A DNA stretch of 64,000 nucleotides from Streptomyces sp. NBC_01235 (GTDB lineage: Bacteria; Actinomycetota; Actinomycetes; Streptomycetales; Streptomycetaceae). The stretch spans positions 10,416,001-10,480,000 of the forward strand of contig NZ_CP108513.1 of assembly GCF_035989285.1 (NCBI RefSeq). The letters run 5' to 3'. The notes beneath the pieces are model-generated. The model was not told the origin of the DNA. It ran no database searches and was given only the letters and a program-made list of their open reading frames with translations. Shown here piece after piece: positions 34,180-43,575 of the stretch; within the stretch, counting starts at the first letter, position 1, and each line of letters starts with the position of its first letter. Made by a program: the position numbers and the translations under genes.

Positions 34180-35742
34180 GTGAGAGAGCGCGTGACATCC
34201 GGAGATGGCGATCACCAGGCGGCGACACGTTCGGAACGCGGCCCGGAACCACTGATCGCCGGTCGGTATCTGCTCCACGAGGTCCTCGGCAGAGGCGGCA
34301 TGGGCACGGTGTGGCGCGCCCACGACCAACTGTTGGACCGCCCGGTCGCGGCCAAGGAACTGCACATCCTCACGCACGGCGACGAGGAGCACCGCATACG
34401 GGTGCGTCGCGCGATCCGTGAGGCGCGCGCGGTCGCCCGGGTGCCGCACCCTCACGTGGTCGGCGTCCACGACCTGGTCGAGTCCGAGGACCGGCTGTGG
34501 ATCGTCATGGAACTCGTCGAGGGGCCCTCGCTGGCCCACCGAATCGCCGAGACCGGACCGCTCACACCACAGCACACGGCCGTCCTCGGTCTGCAACTGC
34601 TCGACGCGCTGGAAGCCGTGCACGCGGCCGGCACTCTGCACCGTGACGTCAAACCCGCCAACGTGCTGCTGCGCCGCGACGGCAGCGCCGTCCTCACCGA
34701 CTTCGGCATCGCGGCCCTGGACGACGGCGAGTTCCTCACGACCACCGGCGAACTGGTCGGCTCCCTCGACTTCATGGCGCCCGAGCGGGTGATGGGATCG
34801 GAGGTCGGCCCGGCCTCCGACCTGTGGTCGCTGGGCGTGACCCTCGCCACGGTCTGCGGCGGGCAGCCCCCGTTCCGCAGGCCGGCACGGCCCGCGACGC
34901 TGCACGCGGTGGCGTATGAGGAACCGCTTCTGTCGGAGCGACTCGGCCCGCTGCGCCCGGTCGTCGAGGCGCTGCTGCGCAAGTCCCCCGACGAGCGCCC
35001 TTCGGCGGCCAGTGCGCGTTCCGCGCTGCGGCGCGTCGCGGCGGGTGAGGCGGACGCCGGACCACTGCCGTCGGCGACTGTGCGCGTGTTCGCGCCCTCC
35101 TACCCGTCGGCCGACGCGGACACGGTGACCAGTGGCCAGGAACGGCTCGTCCCGGCCGGGACGAGCGGGCCGACGGCCCTGCACACCACCTCACTCGGGC
35201 CCGCGCCCGGGCAGTCGTCCCGCCCGAGGGGGCGGAAGCGGCTGTGGTGGGCACTCGCCGGTACAGCGGCCCTGGCGGCGGGCGTGGCCGGCGGTCTTTT
35301 CGTCGCCGGGGTACTGCCGCTCAAGAAGGACCCGAAGACGACGACCACCACTCAGGTCGTCCAGTCCACGACCGGGTGGCAAGGGGTGACCGGGGTGTCC
35401 GTGCGGCGGGGAGACCGGGTCACCGTGCGGTTCACCTCGGGAGCGTGGACGGTTGACTACCGGAACAAACCCATGACCGGCCCGGCCGGTTACGACGCGA
35501 ACACCGACAAGTCGCTGGACGGCGCGAAGAGTTGCAAGATCAAGCCCACGGCGCCGTTCGGCACCCTGCTCGCGCGTCTCTCCGGTGAGCGGAATCTCCC
35601 TGTCCACACCGTCGGGCGGAAGCTGACCTTCCGCGCCGCCGGCAAAGGCACCCTGCAACTGGCGATCAACGACGCCGAGGCCTGCGTGCAGGACAACAGC
35701 GGCGCACTGGCCGTGCAGGTGAGCGTCACGCACCAACCATGA
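34180..35742 (+). CDS. transmembrane Ser/Thr protein kinase with PA-IL (LecA)-like extracellular domain
   Basis: A 520-residue protein. Hanks-type kinase domain (about 29-285): Gly loop LGRGGMGTVWRA, VAAKE Lys, HRDVKPANVLL with Asp156, TDFGIAAL, MAPERV. Then a linker, one transmembrane helix (about 355-380) and an outer domain (about 395-520) reading GWQGVTGVSVRRGDRVTVRF.. with CKIKPTAPFGTLLARLSG and LQLINDAE-type ends, like the PA-IL galactophilic lectin fold of LecA. This suggests a kinase that senses a sugar or wall ligand. GTG start with a GGGAAGGAAAC ribosome site. Confidence 0.88.
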   Translation: MRERVTSGDGDHQAATRSERGPEPLIAGRYLLHEVLGRGGMGTVWRAHDQLLDRPVAAKELHILTHGDEEHRIRVRRAIREARAVARVPHPHVVGVHDLVESEDRLWIVMELVEGPSLAHRIAETGPLTPQHTAVLGLQLLDALEAVHAAGTLHRDVKPANVLLRRDGSAVLTDFGIAALDDGEFLTTTGELVGSLDFMAPERVMGSEVGPASDLWSLGVTLATVCGGQPPFRRPARPATLHAVAYEEPLLSERLGPLRPVVEALLRKSPDERPSAASARSALRRVAAGEADAGPLPSATVRVFAPSYPSADADTVTSGQERLVPAGTSGPTALHTTSLGPAPGQSSRPRGRKRLWWALAGTAALAAGVAGGLFVAGVLPLKKDPKTTTTTQVVQSTTGWQGVTGVSVRRGDRVTVRFTSGAWTVDYRNKPMTGPAGYDANTDKSLDGAKSCKIKPTAPFGTLLARLSGERNLPVHTVGRKLTFRAAGKGTLQLAINDAEACVQDNSGALAVQVSVTHQP

Positions 35743-35787
35743 CGGGCGGCCGCTGAGCACCGTTCGCGCCGCTCGGGGGCCCGGGTG

Positions 35788-36642
35788 TCACAGCCTGAGC
35801 GCGCCGGTCACCACCGCCGCCACGCCGATGACCAGAAGGATGATCACCGTGCCGACGGCCTGCGCGTTGGCACGGCGGTCGGCCGCGAGGTCGAGCGTGT
35901 GGACGGTGAGGTCGCAGGGGGCGTAGTGGATGGTGAGGTCGCGGCCGAGGGACAGACCCGGCTTGGGGATGCCGTCGCGGGAGAGGACGGTGACGTGGAC
36001 GCCCTCGCGGGTGGTGAAGGTGACGACGGGGGCGTGGTTGACGATCTCGCCGCCCTCCGCGTCGGTGTAGACGTCCTTGGTGACAGCCACGACACGCGCC
36101 GGGACGGCTGCCGCCGAGGCCAGCAGGGCGTCGCGGGTACGGGCCGTGCGGATGTCGGGGCTGAGCGCGGCCACGGCGGTGAGCAGGGAACCGAAGCCGA
36201 GCAGCGCCCATGGCCAGCCGCCGACGACGGTCGCGTGGATCGCCAGCCCGAGGAGGAGCAGCGCGACGGTGCAGTCCGGGACGACCCGGCCGTTCTTCTC
36301 GTCCGGGTTGAGGAGCACGATGCGGTACCGGTGCGGCTTCCCGGGCGGGTAGCGGACGTCGACCTCTCGGCCCACCCAGGCTTCCTTGACCGCGTCGCCG
36401 TGCCTGCCGTCGTTCGGCAGGACGAACTCCTGCCCGGTGGCCGGGTCCTGGAACGCGACCGTCACCGGTATGCCCGGCCTCTCGGAGGTGCCGTGCTCCG
36501 GCAGCCCCACCTCCACGATCCGTGCTGTCAGCCAGACCGCTCGCTGGGCCCGGGTCAGCCCGGCCAGCGAGAGCCCGTAGCCGAGCAGTACCACCCCCAC
36601 GGGCACCACCCACCACAGCTCCAGCAGGTCGTACACGCTCAT
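35788..36642 (-). CDS. DUF3592-type membrane protein
   Basis: A 284-residue protein. An N-terminal helix (LELWWVVPVGVVLLGYGLSL) is followed by a beta domain with VTVAFQDPATGQEFVLPND and VGREVDVRYPPGKPHRYRI (DUF3592-like). Two more hydrophobic segments, a second similar beta domain (VVTFTTREGVHVTVLS, LTIHYAP) and a final helix complete it. The domain appears twice. Function unknown. AGGAGG ribosome site. The next two leftward genes are similar small membrane or cytosolic proteins. Confidence 0.7.
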   Translation of the reverse strand: MSVYDLLELWWVVPVGVVLLGYGLSLAGLTRAQRAVWLTARIVEVGLPEHGTSERPGIPVTVAFQDPATGQEFVLPNDGRHGDAVKEAWVGREVDVRYPPGKPHRYRIVLLNPDEKNGRVVPDCTVALLLLGLAIHATVVGGWPWALLGFGSLLTAVAALSPDIRTARTRDALLASAAAVPARVVAVTKDVYTDAEGGEIVNHAPVVTFTTREGVHVTVLSRDGIPKPGLSLGRDLTIHYAPCDLTVHTLDLAADRRANAQAVGTVIILLVIGVAAVVTGALRL

Positions 36643-36663
36643 CCGCGCCTCCTCTCTCGACTC

Positions 36664-37125
36664 TCAGAGCTCGACACGGAACAGCCTGCGGTCCCGGTCC
36701 ACCACCGCCGCGAGCCGAAGGCTCACGCGCAGGGCGGGATGCCGTGAGCGCTTCCAGGTCGTCTCGAAGGCCCCGCACCCCGGCCCACCGATGCGCAGAC
36801 CGACGACGAAACCGGTCGACTCCCCGTCAGCCCAGTCGGTCAGGCTGGTGACCTCGGCCGTGGCCACGACCCCGACGGCGTCGAGCCGCCGGTTGTCCTC
36901 CCGTTCGACGTCGATGTGGGCCCGGAGGGCGATGCCCAGGGGCGTGCAGAGCGGAGTGAACAGGATGCCCGCGAGCAGGAGGCCGGCACCGGCGACGACG
37001 CCGAGGCCCAGCATGACCGGGCCGCACAGGCACAACCCCGAGGCGGTCACGTACAGGAACAGGGCATCGAACGGACCGACCCTCGACACCTGCTTCGGCT
37101 CGGGACCGACCGCGTCGTCCGTCAC
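36664..37125 (-). CDS. small membrane protein, unknown function
   Basis: A 153-residue protein with two hydrophobic segments (FDALFLYVTASGLCLCGPVM and GVVAGAGLLLAGILF) and a C-terminal beta-like domain (VGVVATAEVTSLTDWADGES, FRVEL end). It lies 22 bp upstream of the DUF3592 gene on the same strand and is likely co-transcribed. The GTG at 37125 has GGAG 8 bp upstream. Family not recognised. Confidence 0.6.
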   Translation of the reverse strand: MTDDAVGPEPKQVSRVGPFDALFLYVTASGLCLCGPVMLGLGVVAGAGLLLAGILFTPLCTPLGIALRAHIDVEREDNRRLDAVGVVATAEVTSLTDWADGESTGFVVGLRIGGPGCGAFETTWKRSRHPALRVSLRLAAVVDRDRRLFRVEL

Positions 37126-37279
37126 CTCACGGCTCCGGTCTCTCGGCCACGCTCGGGCACGTCCGCCGGCGCACACAGGCCGGGGAGCCGGTGTTCGTCG
37201 TACGGCGTGGTGTGTCGTCCGCCGGACCTGACGATGATCGTCGGCCTGCGGAACCGTCCTGACGGGAACCGTCTCGGGG

Positions 37280-37702
37280 TCACGGTGCCACGCCGTCCCC
37301 GGCGTAGAGGTAACCGCCGGGCCGGCCGGGATCGGCGACCAGCAGTACCTGGTCGCCGGCGCGGGGTATCCGCAGCTTGGAGACGATGGTCTGGAGGGTG
37401 ATCGGGGCGGCGGCCCCGGACGGCTGGAGGACCAGGTCCACGACCGGGTCGTGGTTGACCAGCTTGCCGGTGTCGCTGATCGACACGACGGCGGCGGGTG
37501 TGGTCGGTGCCCCCGCGGCGAGCAACTGCTGTACCCCGAGGCCGGAGTTGTACGCGCCGATCGACTGCTGGACCCTTGCGAAGTCCTCGGCGCCGAGGAA
37601 CGCGCGTGTGGTGCGTCCGTAGAACCCCTTGCCGCCGGCCACCTGGTCGACGATCTCGGCGGTCCGTTCCTCGCGGCTCCTGCGCCTTCCGAAGATTCCC
37701 AT
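37280..37702 (-). CDS. conserved hypothetical cytosolic protein
   Basis: A 140-residue protein: basic start GIFGRRRSREERTAEIV, a helical middle (FARVQQSIGAYNSGLGVQQL), then a beta domain (VVSISDTGKLVNHDPVVDL, PITLQTIVSKLRIPRAGDQV, GGYLYAG). The end resembles the small-molecule or SHOCT-adjacent domains seen in streptomycete proteins with VNHDPVV. GAAGGGAAGAA ribosome site. Function unknown. Confidence 0.7.
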   Translation of the reverse strand: MGIFGRRRSREERTAEIVDQVAGGKGFYGRTTRAFLGAEDFARVQQSIGAYNSGLGVQQLLAAGAPTTPAAVVSISDTGKLVNHDPVVDLVLQPSGAAAPITLQTIVSKLRIPRAGDQVLLVADPGRPGGYLYAGDGVAP

Positions 37703-37843
37703 GGCGTTCTTCCCTTCCGGTGATGTGAGGGGTCGGCGGCCGCCGGCCCTCGGCCGGGCCGTCGGTCCTGCTCGACGGTGTGGACGCTAAGTGGCCCAGG
37801 AGGCCTACCGATCCCAGGTTCGTCCGCGCGTTGCCGGTCGACG

Positions 37844-37855
37844 TACGCTCCTCAC
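37844..37855 (+). promoter_or_regulatory. leaderless-type -10 element for the CHAT operon
   Basis: TACGCT followed by 6 nt and the ATG at 37856, with no ribosome site. This pattern recurs at 22441, 25759, 49325 (minus) and 62191. Confidence 0.5.
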
Positions 37856-39226
37856 ATGCCACCCCCGAGCAGGCCGGCCGACGAGCGCCGACCGCGTGCC
37901 ATGGTCGTCGACCATGCCTGGCGCGGCCTCGGGCCGGGGCTGCAATCGCTGAGCGGCCCCGGTGGGGCGCCGTTGACCCGGACGGTCAAGCTGATCGTGC
38001 TGCCGCTGATCGTCAGGCCGGCGCTGCGTCCCGAACTCGCGGGGGACTTCCTCGGACCGGCGCAGGCCGCGCGCCTGGACGGGCTGATCCGGGAGTCCGG
38101 CACGCTTCTCGCGGCGACGGCACAGTGGTTCACTCTGCTCAAGAGGACCCGCCGGGCGCTGGGCATCGTCGCGGGCAACCCCCAGGACCTGTACTTCCAG
38201 CGCTGCTTCGAGCTGGCCACCGAGCACGGAGCGCCCTCGGCCGGTGCCGACGACGTCGCCAGGGCCGTGGTCGAGGACGCGGCGGACACGGCCGGCGGAC
38301 GCACGGTGGACGCGCTGAAGGGCTACCTGACCGACCCCGTCCGGCGCTCCCGGCTCGACGGGGAGCTGGCCACCGCCTGGGAGAGCCGTACCCCGGCCCC
38401 GGCCGCCGACGCGGCCGCGGCGGCGGCGCTGGCGGCAGAGGTCCTCGAAGCCTGCGCCGCGCCGGGCCGGGAGGAGGGCTCACCGCAGTACGTGTCCATG
38501 GTCGAGGCGGGACACGGGGGCTTGTTCGGCCGGGCGTTGTGGGCGCACGCGGGCGGTGTCTGGGTCCGCGACGACCTGCCGGCGCATCTGGGGCTGACCG
38601 TACGGCAGGTGCCGCCACGTCCGGAGGTCGGCCGAAGCGCCTCGACGGCCACGCTTTCCGCGCCGCTGGACCGCACGCTCTACGAGCGGCTCTTCGCCGT
38701 CCTGCAGTCGTCGGCCCGGCGCGAGGAACTGCCGACGGTGCCGGAGCTCGTCGCGCGGGAGACCGGCCGCAGTTGCGCTCCGCTCGGCCTGTACGACGAG
38801 AGCCTGCGCGTCGCCGTGGTCCTCGGCGGCCGGCTCGCGGTCGGCCTCGACCCGCTGGGCACCGGGGAGGGCGCGGCGGGGCGCACGGCGGCGCACCGGG
38901 CCGTCAACAGCCGCTGGCGACGCGAGGCCTCGGTCCTCCGTGCCCGCAGGATGACCGTTTCTCCCCGCCCCGACCCGGACGGCGGCGTCCTGAACGCCCT
39001 CGCCCAGGATCTTCGTACGCCGTGGGCCGCCTACATGCGACGGCTATGGGTGCGGTTGCACGGGCGGGACGTCCGCGACGCACCGCTGGAGGACCTCGCG
39101 TCCGCCTGGGCGGTGCTCGACGGCGTCGCCCGCTCGGTGATGATGGACCATCGCGCCCGGGTCCGGTCGGCGCTGCGCACCCTGTCGGCGGCCCCCGCGC
39201 GGTCGGCCGAGCCGAGGAGCGCGTGA
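37856..39226 (+). CDS. first gene of a CHAT-protease operon, function unknown
   Basis: A 456-residue cytosolic protein, no signal or membrane segment. It begins with LSGPGGAPLTRTVKLIVLPL, then long helices (QNPQDLYFQRCFELATEHG-like: NPQDLYFQRCFELATEHG), an Ala-rich coil near 175-200 and a C-terminal part with QDLRTPWAAYMRRLWVRLHG. I do not recognise a family. It is joined to the second gene by TGATG and the second to the TPR-CHAT gene by a 3-bp gap, so the three products should be made together. Possible roles are substrate, sensor or regulator of the protease. Confidence 0.7.
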   Translation: MPPPSRPADERRPRAMVVDHAWRGLGPGLQSLSGPGGAPLTRTVKLIVLPLIVRPALRPELAGDFLGPAQAARLDGLIRESGTLLAATAQWFTLLKRTRRALGIVAGNPQDLYFQRCFELATEHGAPSAGADDVARAVVEDAADTAGGRTVDALKGYLTDPVRRSRLDGELATAWESRTPAPAADAAAAAALAAEVLEACAAPGREEGSPQYVSMVEAGHGGLFGRALWAHAGGVWVRDDLPAHLGLTVRQVPPRPEVGRSASTATLSAPLDRTLYERLFAVLQSSARREELPTVPELVARETGRSCAPLGLYDESLRVAVVLGGRLAVGLDPLGTGEGAAGRTAAHRAVNSRWRREASVLRARRMTVSPRPDPDGGVLNALAQDLRTPWAAYMRRLWVRLHGRDVRDAPLEDLASAWAVLDGVARSVMMDHRARVRSALRTLSAAPARSAEPRSA

Positions 39227-40602
39227 TGGCCCGGGACGCGCGGGACCGCATCGACGTCCACGTCGCGCGGGGCGGGGACGGCACGATCCGGATCGGGACC
39301 GCTCCCGCCACTCGTCCCGCGACCGGTTCGGACATCGGTTCCGCCTTCGGCCACGCCGAGGCCTACGACGATGTGGTCGCCGTGGGCCCCGACTTCACCT
39401 GGGCCGTCCTGGATGTCGCGGGCGCCGTGCTGACCTGGCCCGTCCTCGGCGACCCCGGCCCGCCTTCGGCGGAGGTCCATGACCCGGGCCGGGCCCAGCA
39501 GTGGCTGTGGGCGCTGTACGGCGAGCGCGTGGCCGCCGCCGTCCACGACCGTGCGGAGGGGGAACCGGCCGGGGTACGGGTCGCGGCGGACTCCACCGCC
39601 CTCGCGGCCGACGCCGCCCGGCTCGGCCTCGGGCACTGGGCGGCCCGGTGGTGGCCGGCCTCGTACACGGACGGGATACCGGCGCTCGAACCGGACGTGC
39701 TCGGCCTGGAGTTGGCCGCACTCACCCACCGGTGCCAGCAGCTGTTCGACGCCGACGGCGATCAGCCCGACGACTGCGTGGCCGAGCTGATCGAGGACCA
39801 CCAGGCCGCCCTGGACCCACTGATCGAGTGGTGGCGCGCGGCTTCCCGGTCGGCGGACACGGCACGCCATCTGGAGAGCGTCCTGCGGCTGATCGACGAC
39901 GCGGCCGACAACGCCGGACTGGACGGGCCGGCCCTGCGCCGCCTCCGGTCGTCCCTGGACCAACGCCGTCCGGCCGGTGTGCCGGTCGACCCCGGCGTGC
40001 TCTTCGCTCGGCACGACGGCTACGCCCTCGCGGCGGGCGAACGGCTCGTCGAGGGCGGCCGGTTGATCGCCCGGGGCGCGGGGACCAACGACTGGCGCCG
40101 CTATCCGCCCGGCTTCGTCGACGCGGCCGAGAACGCGGTGTCCTGGACCGCTCGCGCGCTCGGCGCGCGGCGCCAGATCGAGGTCGAGGCCGTCGCACAC
40201 GGCGCGGCGCCCACCACGGGTACGTCCCTCGTCGCGGAGATCCACGTGAACGGTGGCCACCCGAACCGGGTGCCCCTCGCCAGACGGGACGACGTGTGGA
40301 CCGGCCTGGCGGACGTGGACCTGGGGCCGAACCCGGGCCTGTCGGCCGGGGCGATGCCGCCGCGTGTCGAGGTCGGTGTCCTGCTGCCCGGCTTCGACCC
40401 CGGCCCCGGCCCCGGTCCCGATCGCCCCGGTACGTCCGGTGAAGCAGTCGGCCGCGTCGACCGTGACGCGATCCGTACCTTGGTCCGGCAGCGGCTGACC
40501 GCCGCGGCACAGCCCCTGGCGTACGACCCGCTGCCGCACGACGCCTCCCTGGGACCGTTCCTTGCCGAGACCGCCGCCGTTGCCACCGACGAGGACTACT
40601 GA
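39226..40602 (+). CDS. second gene of the CHAT-protease operon, function unknown
   Basis: A 458-residue acidic protein. The N-terminal part (about 1-190) is rich in short strands and Trp (DFTWAVLDVAGAVLTWPVLG, HDPGRAQQWLWALYGERVAA, ARWWPASYTDGIPALEPD). The middle is helical (LESVLRLIDDAADNAGLDG). The C-terminal part (about 280-410) looks beta-rich (IARGAGTNDWRRYPPGFVDA, EVEAVAHGAAPTTG) and is followed by a Pro/Gly linker and a last helix. No known motif or catalytic signature is seen. Tight coupling to the CHAT gene suggests a partner of the protease. Confidence 0.7.
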   Translation: MARDARDRIDVHVARGGDGTIRIGTAPATRPATGSDIGSAFGHAEAYDDVVAVGPDFTWAVLDVAGAVLTWPVLGDPGPPSAEVHDPGRAQQWLWALYGERVAAAVHDRAEGEPAGVRVAADSTALAADAARLGLGHWAARWWPASYTDGIPALEPDVLGLELAALTHRCQQLFDADGDQPDDCVAELIEDHQAALDPLIEWWRAASRSADTARHLESVLRLIDDAADNAGLDGPALRRLRSSLDQRRPAGVPVDPGVLFARHDGYALAAGERLVEGGRLIARGAGTNDWRRYPPGFVDAAENAVSWTARALGARRQIEVEAVAHGAAPTTGTSLVAEIHVNGGHPNRVPLARRDDVWTGLADVDLGPNPGLSAGAMPPRVEVGVLLPGFDPGPGPGPDRPGTSGEAVGRVDRDAIRTLVRQRLTAAAQPLAYDPLPHDASLGPFLAETAAVATDEDY

Positions 40603-40605
40603 CGG

Positions 40606-43524
40606 ATGCCGGACAGCGACGAGTTCGGGGAGAACGAAGCGGTGACGCGGCTGTACGGGGACCCGTTCGACAGCGGCTTCGCCCTGGCCGAGCGGCATCA
40701 GCTGGCGGCTGATCCCACGGCCGCGTGCGCTGTCTACGAGGAGTTGCTCACCCTGGCCGAGTCCATCGAGGACTCGCCCGACGTGCGGTTCCTGCGGGCG
40801 CACCTGCTGTCCGACCTCGCGAGCGTCCGGCTCACCGCCACGGACCTGCCGGGGGCCGAGGACGCCGTCGGACGGTCCCGGGAACTGCTCGACGGCATCG
40901 CATCGGTGCCGATGGGGCCGAAGGGCCGTCAACTGTGGCTGGAAATCCTGCTGAAGACGCTGATCGCCGGAGCCGACCTGCTGCGCAGGACCGGGCGTCT
41001 GGACGAGGCCATGGCCTGCCTCGACGAGGCGGCGGTCACACTGCCCGAGTTCGACGATCCCGAGGGACTGCGCTCGGCCGAACTCGGCCTGAACCGGGTG
41101 CATCTGCTGATGGAGCGGGGCGAGTGGGGAGCGGCCGAGGAGCAGGCCTCGGCGCTGTTGTCCGCACTGCCCGCGACGGTGGTGGAGACCGTGCCGCGGC
41201 TGCTGACCGCCCTCGGCGTGATCTGCGCCTCGACCGGGCGGTACGACCCGGCCGAGGACTACTTCGCCCGTGCGGAGGACGCCTTCCGGGCATTGGGGGA
41301 CACCGGCGAGCAGCAGACTCTGCTCGCGCACCGGGCGTACGTCGCGATGGACCGGGGTGACCTCGACCGCGCGGAGCGGCTGCTCGCCGAGGCGTCCGCC
41401 TTCTTCGAGCGGCAGCGGCGGTTCGGTGATCTCGCGGTCTGCGAACAGGCCCGTGGCTTTCTCGCCGGGCGGCGCGGTGACATCACCGGCGCGGGCGACC
41501 TGACGGCGGCGAGCCTGGCCCGGTTCGAACGGCTCGGTGCCTCGATCGCCGCCGCCGACACCATGCTGCTGAGCGCCCAACACGCCTACGACCGGGGCGA
41601 CATCACCGAGATGAAGCGGCTGGCCCAGGAAGCCCGCGATGTGTACCAGGAGCGGGAGGTGTACGAGCGGTGCGCGCAGGTCGACCTCATGCTCGCGAGA
41701 ACCCTTGAGGACAACCTGAACCGGACGGACCACGGCGACCACGAGAGGCAGTCCGTCGACACGGCGCTCTCGCTCGCCCTGCCCGCCGCACTGGCCCTGG
41801 AGGCGGCGCGCTACGACTTCGTCACCGCCCATGCGCGCAGTCAGTGGCTGCAACTTGCTGACGACGCCATGCGGTTGGTCTTCCGGCTCGCCGTGCGCCG
41901 ACAGGACCAGGGGCTGCTCTTCGAACTGGTGGAACACCGCAGTGCGGGCGCCTCCCTGGCAGTGGACCGTACGCCGCGGTCGCCGGGGGCCGCCCAGGAC
42001 GGCGGGTCGGTCTTCCCGAGCCCGGCCATGAAGGCGTACGGACACGTCGACGGCCCGACGGCGCTCGGGGGTGTCGCGGCGGAGGCCGCCGTCTCCGCGG
42101 GCCTGCGCGTCGCGCCACCTCCGAAGGTGCGCATGTCGCCGGAATCCGGCCGCGTCGCGCTCCAGGAACCCATCGCGGCGGCCGAGTTCCGCTATCACCG
42201 ACGGATCGTGGACGAGCGGGAGACGCCGTTCTGGAACACCGAGGACCTGACGAGCCGCCCGGTGGTCCAGGTCCGACTGGCCGACGCCGGCGACCTGTTC
42301 ATGACCTGGACGTGGGCCGGCGGGGCCCGCGGGTTCGGCTCCGGCCGCGGGCCCGGTGACGAGGTCGACGCGGCGGTGCGTGCGCTGGCCGCCGCGCTGC
42401 CCGGGGCGGGCGGAGGAGCGGAGGGAATGGGGCGCGCGTTCGGCTCGGGAGCGATGGCCGACCGGCGGAGGGAGCACCGGCTCGCGCGGATGGTGGCCGA
42501 GGCGCTGTGGCCGGAGGGGCTGACGGCACAGATACGCCAGGTGGCGGCGCGCGCGGGCCGACCGCTGGTGCGGATCCAGCCGTCTCCCCGGGTCGCCCAG
42601 GTCCCCTGGGAACTGCTCGCCGTCGACGAAGACGTCCGGCTCATCGACCTGGCGGACGTCGTGACCACCGCGCCGGCGTCATTGCGGAGGCAGCTTCCCG
42701 CCGCGCGTCCGACGCCGGACACCGACGACAACGCCAACACCGACGCCGACACGGTCGTTCTCGTCCTCGACCCCCGGGTCCCCGGTTTCCGGGCGGACTC
42801 TCCGCTCGGCTCGGTCCTGGGACCGCCCGGCTCGGACCCTGAGCTGCTGTCGTTCGTCCGCAGCCGTCTGGACGCGGGTGCCGTCGTACCGTCCGTCGCC
42901 GCCCCGGCGCAGGCGTTCCGCCGCACCGACCTGGACCGGGAATGGCTGAGCGGCGTGCTCCGCAAGGGGGCACGCAGACTCCTGTACGTCGGGCACGTCA
43001 GCGGCGCGCCGGTCGAGGGCGGGCAGAGCGAGGACGGCACGCTCCATCTGTGCTGCGGTCCGGGGACCGCCGGCCTGGCCGAGCCGGTCCGCACCCATCG
43101 GCCGCTGTCGGCCAAGGACCTTCTGCTGGGCACGCTTCCCCTGCGCGCCGACGGAGAGCCGGGCGCGCGGATCTGGCCCGCGCCGCCGCGTGTCGCCCTC
43201 ATCGGCTGCGAGAGCGGCGGCGATCTCCGGTTCGCCGAGTCGTTCGGCCTGGCGACAGCGATGATCCACAACGGTGCCGAGCTGGTCACCGCCACCCGCT
43301 GGGCGCTGCCGACCAGCTTCGCGTTCCACCGGCTGGCCGGCCTGCCCGAGGCCGTACGCCCGCTGTCCGAGGCGATCATCGCCGTCGACACCGCCCACGA
43401 GCACCGCGACCCCGTGCACCGGCTCGGCCGCTGGCAGCGCGAGCAACTCGACCGGTGGCGCGCCGGTGGCCGGATCGAGCACTCGCCCCTGCTGTGGGCG
43501 GCCATGACCTGCATCGTCGTATGA
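40606..43524 (+). CDS. TPR-CHAT protein (caspase-like cysteine protease fold)
   Basis: A 972-residue protein. Residues ~15-420 form TPR-like helical repeats (for example AEDYFARAEDAFRALGDTGE, ERLLAEASAFFERQRRFGD). Residues ~520-972 form a CHAT domain. Its dyad is visible: His797 in RLLYVGHVSG and Cys868 in ALIGCESGGD. The usual CHAT end (GAELVTATRWALPTSFAFH, LSEAIIAVDT) is present. CHAT peptidases act in conflict and cell-death systems, and cut specific partners once a TPR or sensor part is triggered. Here two unknown proteins are encoded in the same operon, the likely partners or substrates. Confidence 0.85.
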   Translation: MPDSDEFGENEAVTRLYGDPFDSGFALAERHQLAADPTAACAVYEELLTLAESIEDSPDVRFLRAHLLSDLASVRLTATDLPGAEDAVGRSRELLDGIASVPMGPKGRQLWLEILLKTLIAGADLLRRTGRLDEAMACLDEAAVTLPEFDDPEGLRSAELGLNRVHLLMERGEWGAAEEQASALLSALPATVVETVPRLLTALGVICASTGRYDPAEDYFARAEDAFRALGDTGEQQTLLAHRAYVAMDRGDLDRAERLLAEASAFFERQRRFGDLAVCEQARGFLAGRRGDITGAGDLTAASLARFERLGASIAAADTMLLSAQHAYDRGDITEMKRLAQEARDVYQEREVYERCAQVDLMLARTLEDNLNRTDHGDHERQSVDTALSLALPAALALEAARYDFVTAHARSQWLQLADDAMRLVFRLAVRRQDQGLLFELVEHRSAGASLAVDRTPRSPGAAQDGGSVFPSPAMKAYGHVDGPTALGGVAAEAAVSAGLRVAPPPKVRMSPESGRVALQEPIAAAEFRYHRRIVDERETPFWNTEDLTSRPVVQVRLADAGDLFMTWTWAGGARGFGSGRGPGDEVDAAVRALAAALPGAGGGAEGMGRAFGSGAMADRRREHRLARMVAEALWPEGLTAQIRQVAARAGRPLVRIQPSPRVAQVPWELLAVDEDVRLIDLADVVTTAPASLRRQLPAARPTPDTDDNANTDADTVVLVLDPRVPGFRADSPLGSVLGPPGSDPELLSFVRSRLDAGAVVPSVAAPAQAFRRTDLDREWLSGVLRKGARRLLYVGHVSGAPVEGGQSEDGTLHLCCGPGTAGLAEPVRTHRPLSAKDLLLGTLPLRADGEPGARIWPAPPRVALIGCESGGDLRFAESFGLATAMIHNGAELVTATRWALPTSFAFHRLAGLPEAVRPLSEAIIAVDTAHEHRDPVHRLGRWQREQLDRWRAGGRIEHSPLLWAAMTCIVV

Positions 43525-43575
43525 CCGCCGATGAGTGATGGACGTCGAGGAAGGTGGTCCGGTACGGCGGGACGG

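Noticed and set aside
39031..42477. An 1148-codon minus-strand frame opposite the CHAT operon
   Set aside because: Antisense shadow. The plus strand has coupled starts, TPR repeats and the CHAT dyad.
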